Shown piece after piece: positions 43,281 through 53,510 of a stretch of 64,000 nucleotides of DNA. The notes under the pieces were generated by a model. It saw only the letters and a program-made list of their open reading frames with translations. It did not search any database and was not told the origin of the DNA. This stretch comes from Enoplosus armatus. Taxonomy: Eukaryota; Chordata; Actinopteri; Centrarchiformes; Enoplosidae. The translations under genes and the position numbers were made by a program. Numbering within the stretch: position 1 is the stretch's first letter; each line of letters opens with the position of its first letter. The stretch spans positions 310,001 through 374,000 of the forward strand of contig NC_092196.1 in NCBI RefSeq assembly GCF_043641665.1, in the 5' to 3' direction.

Positions 43281-46200
43281 CTGTAGAAAACCGGCAAAGA
43301 ACCGTGAAGACCAGTTTATGCTCTCGTCACCGGTTACCCATCTTCTCCTTGAAAGGGTAATTCCGGTAAACTTGTTAGTCGCTAGAGCCCACGTCGGCAG
43401 GGGCGGGGGCGCAAATCCTCCCTCGCACAAACAAAGGCGTCACAGGGCATTCAAACATGTGAGAACATTTTGACCAGAAGAAGTTCAACGACTAAGCCGG
43501 CGTAACCATTTCTACCTAAACGCAGCACAGGGAAAACGGCAAGCAACGTGTAGCAAAAAGCGGTCTCTGTCTGAGCACGGTGCATGCCCGCAATCACAGT
43601 GCTCATTTCACGCCGTGACGCATCAAATGCATACTGAGATTCCACAGACTGCAGCAGTGCAACGGAATGTACCCAAACGGCCAATTTAGAGAATGAAATC
43701 TTTCATTTGTGTTCCATCTTCATTTACTCTGACCCGGCAACATCTGTACTGATGCTTACACCTCTGCACACATCTCCCAAGTGTAACCTTTTATTATGAT
43801 GAGAAACATCAAGCTACTGCTGCAACGCAAAGTAAGCTAGCTACAAGTTGGCTGCCAGCTAGTTATAAACTGGTTTAAGCCGAAGGTCATTTCGTGCCAA
43901 AGATGGCCTTTTTGGTCCGATATCTGATGACCTCCGCATGGACGTGGACGCGTGTTCCGCACTTTGAGACACTTATTGTCGGCTATGTGAACCGCTCAGC
44001 GCCGAGAGACTGATGGCTTGTGTTTGCTATGTGTTCCCTACAGCCAGAAATGGCGGGCGGAAGAAGACGGAAGCGGAAGTGGAACGCGTGGAATGATTGG
44101 GTCAATACAAACAGACTTGCCTGCTGGTCTTTCAAGATAAATATCACAGTCAAAGGATGAACGGAATCATTAGTTTGCTAGTTGCCTAACTTGAATGCCA
44201 AACCTCGTGGTTCCTCGGGCTGCCCATTGCAGCTTGAGGAACCATGAGCAGTTCTGCCTCTGAGAAGAGAAGTCGCAAAAAGATCTGCATGTGTGGGTGT
44301 GACGGACCTTTGCAGTTGCGCCTGTTGAAGAGCGGCATGTAAACGATGGAGGGCTCCTCCTCTTTTCCCTCGAACACGTAGCAGTCCTTTGGCCAGTCTC
44401 TGTCCTCCAGGACTTTGTCGTCTATCTCCGGGAAAGGCTTCTTCACCGCGGCTGCGTAGTCTCGGGCAAGAGTCAGAGTCTGCGAAGTCATTAAAAAGCA
44501 GATATCATCCACATATATGCATGAACGGGACAGGGTGAACAACAAAGCTGATATGAACCTGAATCTGAATCAAAATGTGAAACATGACACGTTTGTTGTT
44601 GCAATTTGCAGTCAACCCGAAGAGAATGGTTCCATTGTTCTAAAGGGGGAAGAGAGCCAACCATAAAATACAAGGGGCTTGTTGCTAAACTTCACTTCAC
44701 TGAATTTCTTTTGTCTAGTTTAAACTTGTTACAGAATTTGCCTGAAGGTTTTGTGGGAAAGTTGGCTTGACTTGTGCCAAACAGTCTGTGGGAAGGGCAG
44801 GAGGGTGTGGGGAGACGGGAGCGAAGACGTTAAGGTGGTATTCTAAATGAACCTTAGACCTTCCACAATGAAAATGACTGACTACTGAAACAACGGAGCA
44901 ATAGTAGTAGTGGTATTTCACTGTTACTTGCAATGGCCCATATGTGACTTTGGAGCCATTTCAATGGTGGCCATTGAGTGGCGCCGTGAGTAGCCATGAT
45001 AGTCTATGTAAGCGTGGGACTAATTTGATACAGGTCTGGCGCACAGCTAGGGCTATGGTTTTTTGGCTTTTTGGAAGGTTTTTGTGTGACAATAGAGCAT
45101 CCGAAGTCAAGGACGCACGCCATCTACACCAGAGCCACACGTACAAAACTGGCCAACGCCAAACAGAGCGTCAACATATGGCATTAGTACTGTATCGCAG
45201 GTATTATCAGTTAGTTTCAGGGTTTAGGCATACTGAAACACACACACACACACACACACTTTGCAATACCTCGAACATGTTTCCAGCGCTGCACTCTGGT
45301 GCGATGATGAGGTCGATGTCTCTCTTGTCTCCCAGAAATGAAGGGTAGGCTACGTTGATCAGCAGCCCGGCGTCCACCAGTTGGAAACTTTCTTTCAAGC
45401 GGAGGCAAGGTGGGACGGTGGAATCTGCCCGGCAACACATTGATTCACTTCATCATTTTCTTCATTATTGTATTAGTTTTTTTTCTGTGCAACCGTGTCC
45501 ATGACTCTTGCAAGTTAGCAAAGAGTTATTTATGCGTTAAGTCCAATATTCACTCTGCTTTTAGCTCTGTTTTTAGTCTGCGAGAGAAATATTAGACCCT
45601 ATCGCAGCTCCACCAGCTAGTCTCTAACAAAAACAAATGAGCTGGAAGACGCTGAGGGGAACGAGTAGGTGGTTATCTGCAGGTCCATCACTGGGATTAA
45701 CACCTTTCACGTCCACGTGGACATTCGAGGAGGAATACTTCGAGGAAAATTCGAGGAATACTTTTACATTTTGGGAAATATGCCTGTTTTCTTTCTTTCG
45801 GGGGAGTTCGATAAGGAGGTCGATATCACTCTTACACCTGTTCGTTAAACACGAAAGTACTACTAGCAGTCAGTTAGCGTAGATTTGTCCAAAGGCTCAA
45901 CCCATCGCCGTTTTGGGATGGGGGGCATAACTTGATCGTTGGTGTCCTAGAGGTAAAGCCACTGAAATAGTCACCAGACTACATCCGGTGAGTCAGACTA
46001 GTCCAAAGGTAACGAAATCCACCTACCAGCTCCTCTAAATCTCACCCTCAAGAGTGGTCTCTCTCGGCAAGAAAGCGAGTAAACGCATTATCCAAAAAAA
46101 TCTAACTATTCCTATTATTGCTGAAGGGGTCTGTCGTCTCACCTTGGTATTGGTAGAGGAAGTTCCTGGTGGTTCCCCAGTCCCATTTAATGATCAGGGG

Positions 46201-49200
46201 AAGAACTTGCTTAGCAAGCAGAGAGACTGGAGTTGGGGGGGACACATGGAAAAGAAATACACAGACTGGTTTAAATCTCATTGGTCCACAACTGTGACCG
46301 GTCTGGCTGTGTACCTGCCACGCACTGACCGTGTGTTTTGAAAGCGCCATCCTCCAGGCTTTGGCTCCAGGTCTCTACTGCCGCCGCCAGCTCCAGGCTC
46401 CACTGCTGAGAGAGATTTTTTCTTTCCTCCAAACTCTTCGACTCCAGCTGCGCGGACTCATTACCATGTACCGTGTCTGGGAAAGATAAGAATCCAATGG
46501 ACGCTGTGGCATTTCGAAGCCGACATTTGCTTTGTCGTCATTTCATCACAAAAAAAAAGGCGAAACATTAGAACATTGATGGCATTCCTTTTCTGGGTAT
46601 CAGCTGCAGTCTTGGTGGATTGGCTTGCAGCAACCAAAACAATTGGATATAATGAATAAAGCTGGTAAGAGGTCAGTTTTATAGTAAAATCATCTGAGCA
46701 GGGTCATCATCATCATCATCATCATCATCACCACTACCTTCTAGTATTTTATGCAGGTTGTCCAGGTGAGATAGAGCAGTGGGATCCTTAATGGTGCTTC
46801 TGGTCAGGACTACTAGTGTATTAAGGGCATTGTATACACGCAGGTACACTTCAATACCACCGTCCTGTATAAGCACTGAAACACACACACACACACACAC
46901 ACACACAGCAAGCATTGATGTTGGAAGTACTTTTCCCCCTCAGCAGGAGATGCATCCTGCAGCTCGTAAAAATACATTTCATACGTACGAAAACGTCAAA
47001 TTGTGAATTACCATTCAGCCAGGGGGGGACGAACTCTCTGATGGTGTCCTCGTGGGCCAACGCGCAACCTAGAACACCTTCCAACACACACAGTTTGACA
47101 ATGAGGATTAATACGCAGGTACGATCAACCATCCTACAACATCAGTCCCTGCAGACACATTATGGGTATTTTGTTGTACCTTTTCAGGCCCCCAGAAGCA
47201 TATTTTCTCAAACAGCTTCTTACTATGAGGGATGAACACACTACTTTCTGCCACAGTTTTGGTTATTCATTTATTTTCGGTTAAACTCTTGTTTTCTCGT
47301 GAGTTTATGTTAAGAGTATACATACTTAAGATTTGGGGTTTCAGGGGCTTTAAAATGAACCTCGTCGGGTTCATCAGTTCTGATTCCAGCTTTTGATGTT
47401 GAGCTTTATTTTGATCTTTGAGTGTACGTAAGTGCTCAAAATAATAAATCAGATCGTACAAATGACCAGTTATGACCACCATAAATTCTCCCATGTTACT
47501 ACATGTTGCTTTCATCTGTGTATCTGGAAGATTATCACAAAATCAGAAAATAAACTTGACACATGAACCTGTTGAAGATGTAAGGGCTAACGCGTTAGCA
47601 AACAGTCGCTAACAACGCATTGCGCAGACACGGCGCAACATTTGCATTCAACTTGTAGTTGTGTTCCCAGCGACATGACATATGCAAGTCCAATATACAT
47701 ACTGCTCTTTTAGCTCTGGTTTTGGTCTCCACCAGCTCCTGGCTCTGAAACTATCTGGCTCTTTAGCTGCTAAATGCGTCGCAATGTTCCGCTGTTTCGG
47801 AAGCTGCCTTTTGTGGCCCGAAAACGAGGTTAATGACAGGCCAGAAAACCAAAACAATGAGCTAAAAGAGGCCAAGACGCTCCTTAGAGTTGGGTGATAA
47901 TTCTCTGTGGGCTCCTTACCACCCCTATCGTAATATAGATATATTCTACATTTTTAGACACATTATTTCCACAACGTTAGAATCAATCAAGTCACCAAAT
48001 TTGAATGCCTGCACTAGTGGGTACTCGATGGTCCGATTTGTTAATAATTCTCACGGCTCTCTTTTGGATTTGACCTCATAAATACGACACATAAGTGACT
48101 TCAAAATAAAAGCACCACTGATGCAGTGGTTTCCAGGTGTTTAGTTACTGTGTGTCTATACTACTCAACTTGCTCAGCCTGTGAAAACACACCTTTTCAC
48201 AAGGGGCTTTTGCCTTTAATAGATAGGTACAGATGAGAGAAACAGGAAAGGTGGGAGATAGAGAGGAATCGAACCTCGAGCCTCAATCGAGCCTTTGTAC
48301 GTGGGACGCCCACTCTACCAGGCGAGCTACCAGGGCGCCCCAATAAAACACACCTTGTAGTTTGACCATGTCCATCTCTGGCGTCTCCTCCAGCAGCTCT
48401 CCGCTCTGGAATTGGCTGCCCAGGAGAGAAGTTTCAAGGAAGAGGCCCAGCTCCGTAAAACCAGCCTCGTGAGGGCTCATCTCGAACCATCTCCCTGAGT
48501 GACACAGAGTCTATTTTACACTTCATACAACCAAGTCAACAACTCACTCGCTGTACAGTACGGACTGTGTGTGTGTTTGTGTACCTTCTATGGGCCCCTC
48601 TGAAAAGCAGTGCATCTCTATGGCGCAGTAGATGGGGTAAGGGTTGGTGGCATTTCTGCTGGCCTCATCTGAAAGATGCCGTAGGTCCATCTGATGAAAC
48701 ACAAGATACATATATTTTTTACTGCACATAAAACCTTTATAGCAGCGTGTTGCATTTCTGTTCTGATGGGGAACTATCAGGAGTAAAAGTGTGTGTGTAT
48801 CTTTGCCCTGGGACCTGTTTCATGATCCCAGCCGAGGTCATGGCCCCCCAGATGTCAGTGAGAGAGAACTGCTCCTCCTTCGCCCTCTCGTCCAACCAGG
48901 CCAGAGCCTCCGGCAGACCGGCCCCCGGATCCGACAGCCTGGACACCGCCCTGTCCATGTTAGTGCTCCACTGTGGGTCGCTGTACAGGGACGACATGGA
49001 CCTATCGAAGGAGACATGGGTCAAGAGAGACTGTCACGTTTAAACAAATGTTAATGTGTTAAAACACCCATTCTAGGCTCTAAGAAACCAAGAGCAGCCA
49101 TGTTTGCAATTATGCTCCAGCCACACCAGGGATAGGGAGTCAGTAGGGCGATTGGTCAGCTGGTCCACCGCTGTGGTCCACATGAAAATACTGTTATCAC

Positions 49201-51013
49201 ACTAAACTAAGATGGCGAGCATGGTGTTATACACAGCTGGAGTGAAACCATGACCTCGGGTGTCAATTCCAGGAGTTAGAAAACCTCATCCAAGCTCCCG
49301 CTGACATTTGTAATGTAATGCAAATGACCAAAAACACAGCCCTGGAGCAGAGACTTTCTTCTGGTCCTACGTAAGGACGGTACATTTCAAATTATTTTAG
49401 CAGTCTTCATGCTGTTTTCATTTTCACTACACGAGTCACCATTTCCCAAAGGTTAAAGGTCATGAGCCAGACAATATGAGGCGAGTCCATGGGCGAGTTG
49501 AGACATGCCAGCAGGACACAGAGGACTGAATAGTACAGGACATTTTCAGACAGCAGAGATTACAGCCAAAAGTGGGGGAAATGACATCAGAAGAGAATAT
49601 CGGCGGCCGTCGCGGCTCGTGGAAGAAACCACGCAACAGCGACGGGAGGTACCTACACCGCAGCGCTGGCAGAGGTTCGTGGGAGCCGTAGCTTTTCGTA
49701 TGCTGTTTTAACTCTCTTAAAATCGCAAAAGGGCGTAACTCGCGATAACAAGCGCTGTGGTAGATGCTCAATAATCTTAGAATATGGACAGTAAACCTCA
49801 GTAAATTTTGGAATAATGGGAGAAAAAAACTGCTAGGGACACCAGCTGTCTAAACCGGCTCGACTTCAGCATGTCAGCATTTAGATCTTCTTGTCGTCTC
49901 GGTTTTTAATCTCATTATCTCAAGACACAATGTATGTATGATGGGCTGATTATCTTGCTGTCGCACAGAAAACGTGATTATCCCAAGATAAATGAGGTAA
50001 GCAGCTTGTGACTGGAGGTGGTACAGGATGAGACAGGTAACTGCGGCAGTGGCCACTCCTCCCAGATTCCAACCTGCGTCGATGCAAATGCAGTGTTTGA
50101 TCACGGCATGCAAACGGCTCCGTCGTTGATCCATTTGCGTTCCACGGGCCAGGGAGTCCCGAGTATTCCACGTCAAGCTCTTCTCTGCTCAACTCACAAT
50201 TACACAGAAATGCTGCTCAATAAACCGCAGAATTTAACACTAATATGAGACTGACGCAACTCCAGCCAAAGCTGCAGGTCAAGGGCCACTTAATTCAACA
50301 TGCCCCCCCCCCCCCCCCCCCCCCTCCCCCCACCATGCCCTGTCTATCTGCTCAGCTCTCATTCACACACATACACACAAATTCCTGTTCATTTGCGGGA
50401 AGCACGTTACCATGTTGACCCAGACACTCCCCCCAAGTAGAGCAGAGTGTCCACCAGACCTTCCTTCGCCATCTGATAGAGGGAGCCCACCACGCCCACA
50501 GCTGCCCTCTGACCCCCGCCCGACGCCAACAGAGCGATGTGGGGGACCGAGTCCTGGTTGGAGAGATGATGGAGAGGCGTGCATTGGAACCACTGGGGTG
50601 CACTGACGGACACTGAGAAAGCAACTGACAAACCATCATTCTTATTCTTAACACACCATAACCAGAAAGTCTTTCTTTCTTACCGCCGTGCAGTTGATTC
50701 CCAGGCCGTTGAGCGACTCCAGCACTACCTGCTTCCTATTGTGAACGTACTCCCGCTCGCCGGCACACAGAGACTGCGACTGACGGATGGGTTTCTGGAA
50801 AGGACAGTCGAGGACAGCTCAGCCCTGAATGAGTTACAGAGCGCTTCCCAAAAGGGAGAGTCAAGCGAAATGAAATGAAAAGGCGCCCAATGATGGAACA
50901 ACATCAAGAGACAACAAGAACAACAACAACAACAAGAAAGTGCACAGCCAAAGGATTTGAGAATTTCAGCGTTTGTGTTCGCTCACCTCGGAGGCGGTTG
51001 CGTTGCCCTCCAT
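43111..51013 (-). CDS. pla2g4c: Cytosolic phospholipase A2 gamma-like (group IVC), 13 coding exons, 548 aa
   Basis: The family hydrolyses glycerophospholipids (PLA2/lysophospholipase activity) independently of Ca2+, without a C2 domain. Spliced by hand, the frame is open through 13 exons with consistent phases. Length (548 aa) is close to human PLA2G4C (541). Visible active-site motifs are SGGGQRA (residues 57-63; Arg62 is the oxyanion-region arginine), GVSGSTW (88-94; nucleophile Ser90) and VDAG (Asp401 of the Ser-Asp dyad). Late blocks KWDWGTTRNFLYQY, FLGDKRDIDLI and PSIVYMPLFNRR match the family. The C-terminus ends ...RRLDK, with no CaaX box, unlike the prenylated human enzyme. The start codon is the least certain part. 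It lies head-to-head with a plus-strand paralogue 4.2 kb away. Confidence 0.93.
44308..44479 (-). CDS. pla2g4c: PLA2G4C-like (minus copy) coding exon 12
   Basis: 172 bp, enters in phase 0. Encodes TLTLARDYAAAVKKPFPEID, then DWPKDCYVFEGKEEEPSIVY and MPLFNRRNCK. By hand count only about 10 of 172 bases differ from plus-copy exon 13. Confidence 0.97.
45270..45424 (-). CDS. pla2g4c: PLA2G4C-like (minus copy) coding exon 11: catalytic Asp
   Basis: 155 bp, acceptor gccgggcag and donor GAG|gtattg. Encodes ...FQLVDAGLLINVAYPSFL, GDKRDIDLIIAPECSAGNMF and E. Asp401 in VDAG aligns with the catalytic Asp385 of human cPLA2-gamma. A CA tract (45238-45259) lies just inside the next intron. Confidence 0.96.
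45505..45690 (+). repeat. Interspersed repeat fragment related to 47640-47990
   Basis: gtccaatattcactctgctt, ttagctctgtttttagtctg and ccaccagctagtctctaac follow the same order. Confidence 0.5.
45740..46120. mobile_element. hAT-like interspersed repeat in intron 10 of minus-strand PLA2 gene
   Basis: Starts with acattttgggaaatatgcct and ends with ggcaagaaagcgagtaaacg then tatccaaaaaaatctaacta. These are the recognisable ends of the same teleost family as at 25718 and 59460. It carries a different repeat insertion (45925-46008). Confidence 0.6.
46143..46226 (-). CDS. pla2g4c: PLA2G4C-like (minus copy) coding exon 10
   Basis: 84 bp. Encodes VSLLAKQVLPLIIKWDWGTT then RNFLYQYQ. KWxWGTTxNFLY is one of the most conserved blocks of PLA2G4C. 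The donor CAAG|gtgaga is followed about 20 nt later by a hAT-like interspersed repeat. Confidence 0.95.
46330..46476 (-). CDS. pla2g4c: PLA2G4C-like (minus copy) coding exon 9
   Basis: 147 bp, acceptor ctttcccag and donor CACG|gtcagt. Encodes a hydrophilic, probably helical linker with LSQQWSLELAAAVETWSQSL and EDGAF. Same length as plus-copy exon 10 with the WxxxLxxxxxTWxxSLxxG pattern in common. Confidence 0.88.
46704..46731. repeat. (TCA)n microsatellite beside exon 8 donor of minus PLA2 gene
   Basis: On the gene strand it reads GAAG|gtagtg followed by (GAT)n. The opposite side of the same exon has a (GT)n acceptor tract (46880-46907). Confidence 0.9.
46738..46875 (-). CDS. pla2g4c: PLA2G4C-like (minus copy) coding exon 8
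   Basis: 138 bp, acceptor tgtttcag after a (GT)n tract, donor GAAG|gtagtg followed by a (GAT)n tract. Encodes VLIQDGGIEVYLRVYNALNT, then DPTALSHLDNLHKILE. The block around DPTxLSxLDNLxKxL is shared with the plus copy, but the first half has diverged strongly. Both splice sites border microsatellites. Confidence 0.87.
47012..47077 (-). CDS. pla2g4c: PLA2G4C-like (minus copy) coding exon 7
   Basis: 66 bp, phase 1 at both ends, donor AATG|gtaatt. Encodes GVLGCALAHEDTIREFVPPW and LN, matching GLWGSALGNTEVIREYI in the human protein. Only one such exon was found in this copy; the plus copy has two in tandem. Confidence 0.9.
47640..47990 (+). repeat. Interspersed repeat in intron 6 of minus-strand PLA2 gene
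   Basis: aagtccaatatacatactgc, ttttagctctggttttggtc, tccaccagctcctggc and tttagctgctaaatgc are landmarks of a common teleost repeat. A shorter related piece is at 45505-45690. Confidence 0.55.
48184..48195. repeat. SINE target-site duplication, distal copy (duplicated splice donor)
   Basis: aaaacacacctt, perfect match to 48345-48356. It places a second AAG|gtgtgtttt donor-like site 161 nt downstream of the authentic one, on the far side of the SINE. Confidence 0.85.
48196..48344 (-). mobile_element. tRNA-derived SINE in intron 6 of minus-strand PLA2 gene
   Basis: Read on the minus strand, it starts ggggcgccctggtagctcgc and has an A-box-like segment (tagctcgcctggtagag) and a B-box-like segment (ggttcgattcc). 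Its tail, tgtacctatctattaaagg, is typical of a common teleost tRNA-derived SINE. The tRNA-like part would not fold as a good tRNA, so it is not called a tRNA gene. It is flanked by a perfect 12-bp direct repeat. Confidence 0.85.
48345..48356. repeat. SINE target-site duplication, copy overlapping exon 6 donor
   Basis: aaaacacacctt on the plus strand, identical to 48184-48195. On the gene strand this is AAG|gtgtgtttt, so the duplicated target contains the last three bases of exon 6 and the first nine of the intron. Confidence 0.85.
48354..48494 (-). CDS. pla2g4c: PLA2G4C-like (minus copy) coding exon 6
   Basis: 141 bp, phase 1 at both ends. Encodes GRWFEMSPHEAGFTELGLFL then ETSLLGSQFQSGELLEETPE and MDMVKLQ. 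WFExxPHEAGF is the conserved WFEFTPHHAGF motif. The donor CAAG|gtgtgt lies inside the target-site duplication of an adjacent SINE (48196-48344). Confidence 0.95.
48585..48690 (-). CDS. pla2g4c: PLA2G4C-like (minus copy) coding exon 5
   Basis: 106 bp, acceptor tttcatcag and donor GAAG|gtacac. Encodes MDLRHLSDEASRNATNPYPI then YCAIEMHCFSEGPIE. The NPYPIY motif is family-typical (TLPYPIF in human). It is one codon longer than the plus-copy exon. Confidence 0.93.
48815..49001 (-). CDS. pla2g4c: PLA2G4C-like (minus copy) coding exon 4
   Basis: 187 bp, acceptor ttcgatag and donor CAG|gtccca. Encodes SMSSLYSDPQWSTNMDRAVS, then an acidic helical stretch and FSLTDIWGAMTSAGIMKQ. It corresponds to the SSLYTN...YSLTDFWA region of mammalian PLA2G4C and is equal in length to the plus-copy exon 4. 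Confidence 0.95.
50411..50553 (-). CDS. pla2g4c: PLA2G4C-like (minus copy) coding exon 3: oxyanion and nucleophile motifs
   Basis: 143 bp. Encodes DSVPHIALLASGGGQRAAVG, a helix, then LVDTLLYLGGVSGSTW. SGGGxR forms the oxyanion region, and the Ser in GVSGS is the nucleophile in group IV enzymes. The final Trp codon is split across the intron (TG|G). Confidence 0.97.
50684..50794 (-). CDS. pla2g4c: PLA2G4C-like (minus copy) coding exon 2
   Basis: 111 bp, phase 0 at both ends, acceptor ctttccag and donor GCG|gtaaga. Encodes KPIRQSQSLCAGEREYVHNR then KQVVLESLNGLGINCTA. It is the same length as exon 2 of the plus-strand copy and matches the ...RRKxxLxSLxxLGI region that precedes the catalytic domain. 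Confidence 0.9.
50987..51013 (-). CDS. pla2g4c: PLA2G4C-like (minus copy) coding exon 1
   Basis: Encodes MEGNATASE, then donor GAG|gtgagc. A consensus acceptor (gatttcag) ends at 51040, so the exon probably runs 50987-51039 with 26 nt of 5' UTR. Phase 0 into exon 2. The peptide is too short to identify by homology; the assignment rests on the splice sites and the in-frame join. Confidence 0.6.
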
Positions 51014-51346
51014 GCTGCCCGCCGCCCTCGTCCGCGCTCCTGAAATCACAAGCCAGAGGCAAATTGCTGAGACAGAACATCTCACTTTCCCAGTCCCCAT
51101 GTTGTGGCACGGAAACGACGTTCGGCTTTCAGATGTTAATGCTGCAAGAAGATCCGAGCTGGTGGCGAAAAGTTCTGCTGCCTTCGCTCAGATGTTGCAG
51201 GGTGTTTGTTTTTTGTTTTTTAAAAAAAAAAGGGGGCTTCTTCTCTTTGGAGGAGCCTGCCGAGGCTACAGTCACGCCTAACAGGCGCAGGCCGGGGCAT
51301 GTAACTCATCCCTCAAGCACAAATACACCTTAACTCACACGCACAC

Positions 51347-51379
<33 letters not shown>

Positions 51380-52051
51380 TTCTTGATATCTACCTTGTGT
51401 TGGCTGCTGAGGAGAAGATTTCTCAATACACACCGGAGGTCAAACTCAAACCAGGTTGATAGAGAAGTGAAGTGGTAAATGCTTCAACTTGCATCACTGA
51501 ACTGCCAAACAATCACACACACACACACACACACACACACTTCCTCTTTCTTCTCACAATGCCGTTATCTCTAGAGGATGTTGGAGGCCTCTGTGGCTTA
51601 CTTTAGTACTTATGTCTAATCAATCACGTCGTCATTTGGAGGGTTAGGGTTGGGGGGGGGGGGGGGGGGGTCTTTGGAATCAACAGGCAATTAATCAGTG
51701 ATTGATTGTGTCAGTGACATGAAAGATATTTCATTTCCATGTGGGATGAGAGCTGTTACGGCAGATTTAGGAGCTGACTTCACATGAAAAAGATGGTACT
51801 GGTCGGCGGCGGAGGAAACATCCTCCTTCGCTTAAGTAAATGTACTAATTCAAAAATGTAACGACTCCATTTAAAAGTCCTGCATTAGACGGACAACATG
51901 CGCCTCATGAGGTGACCTCCATGCTGTGGTGATGTCAGCCACACAGCTGTGGGTCAAGTGGTCAGCATTTCAAAGGTTCGAGGGTTTGTTTCATGGTCAT
52001 TTTACAACACAATGGTCGTATAATGAAATGTACGTTCGTAGTCCCTTTATG

Positions 52052-52084
<33 letters not shown>

Positions 52085-52149
52085 TGACACACAAAAAAAA
52101 AAAACTATTCATTTTGATTTTTACTCTCTTCGGTTTTCTTAAGAAATAC

Positions 52150-53100
52150 TTTCTTAACCAGGGCGGAGATGTGAGATGACGATGGCTGGTTCTTTGTGAT
52201 TCCCAGGAACCTGAAACTGTGACTGTGGCCTCGCCGTTGTTTGTGACCCGGCCGATGATGGTGGTGTCGTCCGCAAACCTTCTCTCTCGCCACGCCAGGG
52301 GGGCTGCAGTTGTGGTGGGCGTGCGGCGTGAACAATGAAGAGGGCTGAGCACGTGGCCCTGCGACGCTCCGGTGTTGAGCACTAGAGTGGAGGAGCTGTG
52401 GCCGCCGATCTGAGGAGATCCAATATCCATTTGCAGAGGTTGCCGATCAGTTTTATGGAGGGGGGGGGGTGGTCGAGTGTTGAATGCTGAGCTGAAATCA
52501 ACAAACAGCATTCTGATGCAGGTCTTGTTATTTTCAAGGCGTGCGAGGGCTGAGTGGGGCGGCGGCAGAGACGGCATCCTCTGTGGGTCTGGTGGTTCTG
52601 TCACTGGTGAGGGATCCGGGCTGGCTGGGATGTTTGTTTTTGATGTGTCAGAGAACCAGTTTCTCAAAGTCGTTTCGACGAGACACGGCAGACCTTTTTT
52701 CGGTGCAGGGACGATGGTGGGTGTCAGTGATGACATCAACCAGCCGGCAGGCACGTGTTCTTAGTACACAGCCAGGGATGTTATCAGCTACACAATGCCG
52801 CCACAATGTGTCTCTCCCGATGCCAGCTTTCAAATCTCGATCTGCATGGGGCCCCCGCCTCTCCATTCAACACATTTGCTGATGCACGACGTGACTGATG
52901 ATGTATATTCCTCAAGTTTGATGTGGTTCTCCTGGGTGGCGGCATCATCTCTGAACATGTTTCAGTCTATGCTCTCAAAACAGTCCTTTAGAGCTGCTGC
53001 AGCTTCATCTGTCCACACTTTGACTGTTTTGTTTTGTTTTTCTGATGGTTTGACCCTTTTAATCGGCTGGGTGTAAGTCAGTGCTATTGAAAATGATGCG
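52150..53100 (-). mobile_element. Decayed L2-like non-LTR retrotransposon (reverse transcriptase fragment)
   Basis: The minus-strand translation shows ordered RT motifs of L2-clade LINEs: VWTDEAAAALKDCFESIDW (linker, about 52975-53035), TIVPAPKK (near 52715), LFVDFSSAFNT (near 52480-52508), NTGASQGHVLSPL (near 52340-52376) and FADDTTIIG (near 52250-52277). Segments fall in more than one frame and several motif residues are changed, so it is a dead fragment. It lies between the two divergent PLA2 genes. Confidence 0.88.
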
Positions 53101-53288
53101 GGGAAGCAATCAGCTTTCAGAATTGCAGAATTTGTTTTCCCGTGGTGTTCTTTTCCAACTCTGCTTTTCATCAGCAATTCTTCGTGGGACAAACGCACAA
53201 GGCTACCAGGCTACCATTAAAATTAAGGGATGTTTGATGCTTTATAATCACTGGGCGACTTATTCCCTTGGGATTTTCTGTGGCCTTA

Positions 53289-53510
53289 AAGGTCCCATAT
53301 GGTAGAAAGTGAGATCTCCATGTCTTGTTTGGTTATAAAGCAGCTCTAGGTGCTGTATAAATACTGTGGAAGTATCAAAACACACTGTGCCTTAAACCAA
53401 GCCATCCGGACTTCCTGTAAGGTTATGATGTCACAACTATACAGTCACTCAGCCACGCCCCCAGCAGGTCATCTGCTCCTGGTACAATACCGCCCACCAA
53501 GTACAGGGAC
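53289..53510 (+). repeat. Interspersed repeat, copy 2
   Basis: Starts ggtcccatatggtagaaagt and shares all major blocks with 10829-11060 in the same orientation. It is one of the few features in the gap between the PLA2 genes. Confidence 0.7.

Noticed and set aside
46866..46875. Acceptor tatacag at 46865 for minus-copy exon 8
   Set aside because: Joining there in phase 1 gives an in-frame TGA within five codons; the tgtttcag acceptor ten bases upstream keeps the frame open.
48230..48341. Possible tRNA gene (A and B box present)
   Set aside because: The acceptor stem and anticodon arm do not pair well. The 3' tail and 12-bp target duplication show it is a tRNA-derived SINE.
51641..51670. Telomere-like ggttagggtt followed by a G-run
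   Set aside because: Only one and a half repeat units; the rest is a G homopolymer, so no interstitial telomere array.
52795..53305. Plus-strand open frames of 74-93 codons
   Set aside because: Most of these are antisense to the L2-like LINE fragment, whose RT motifs are on the minus strand.
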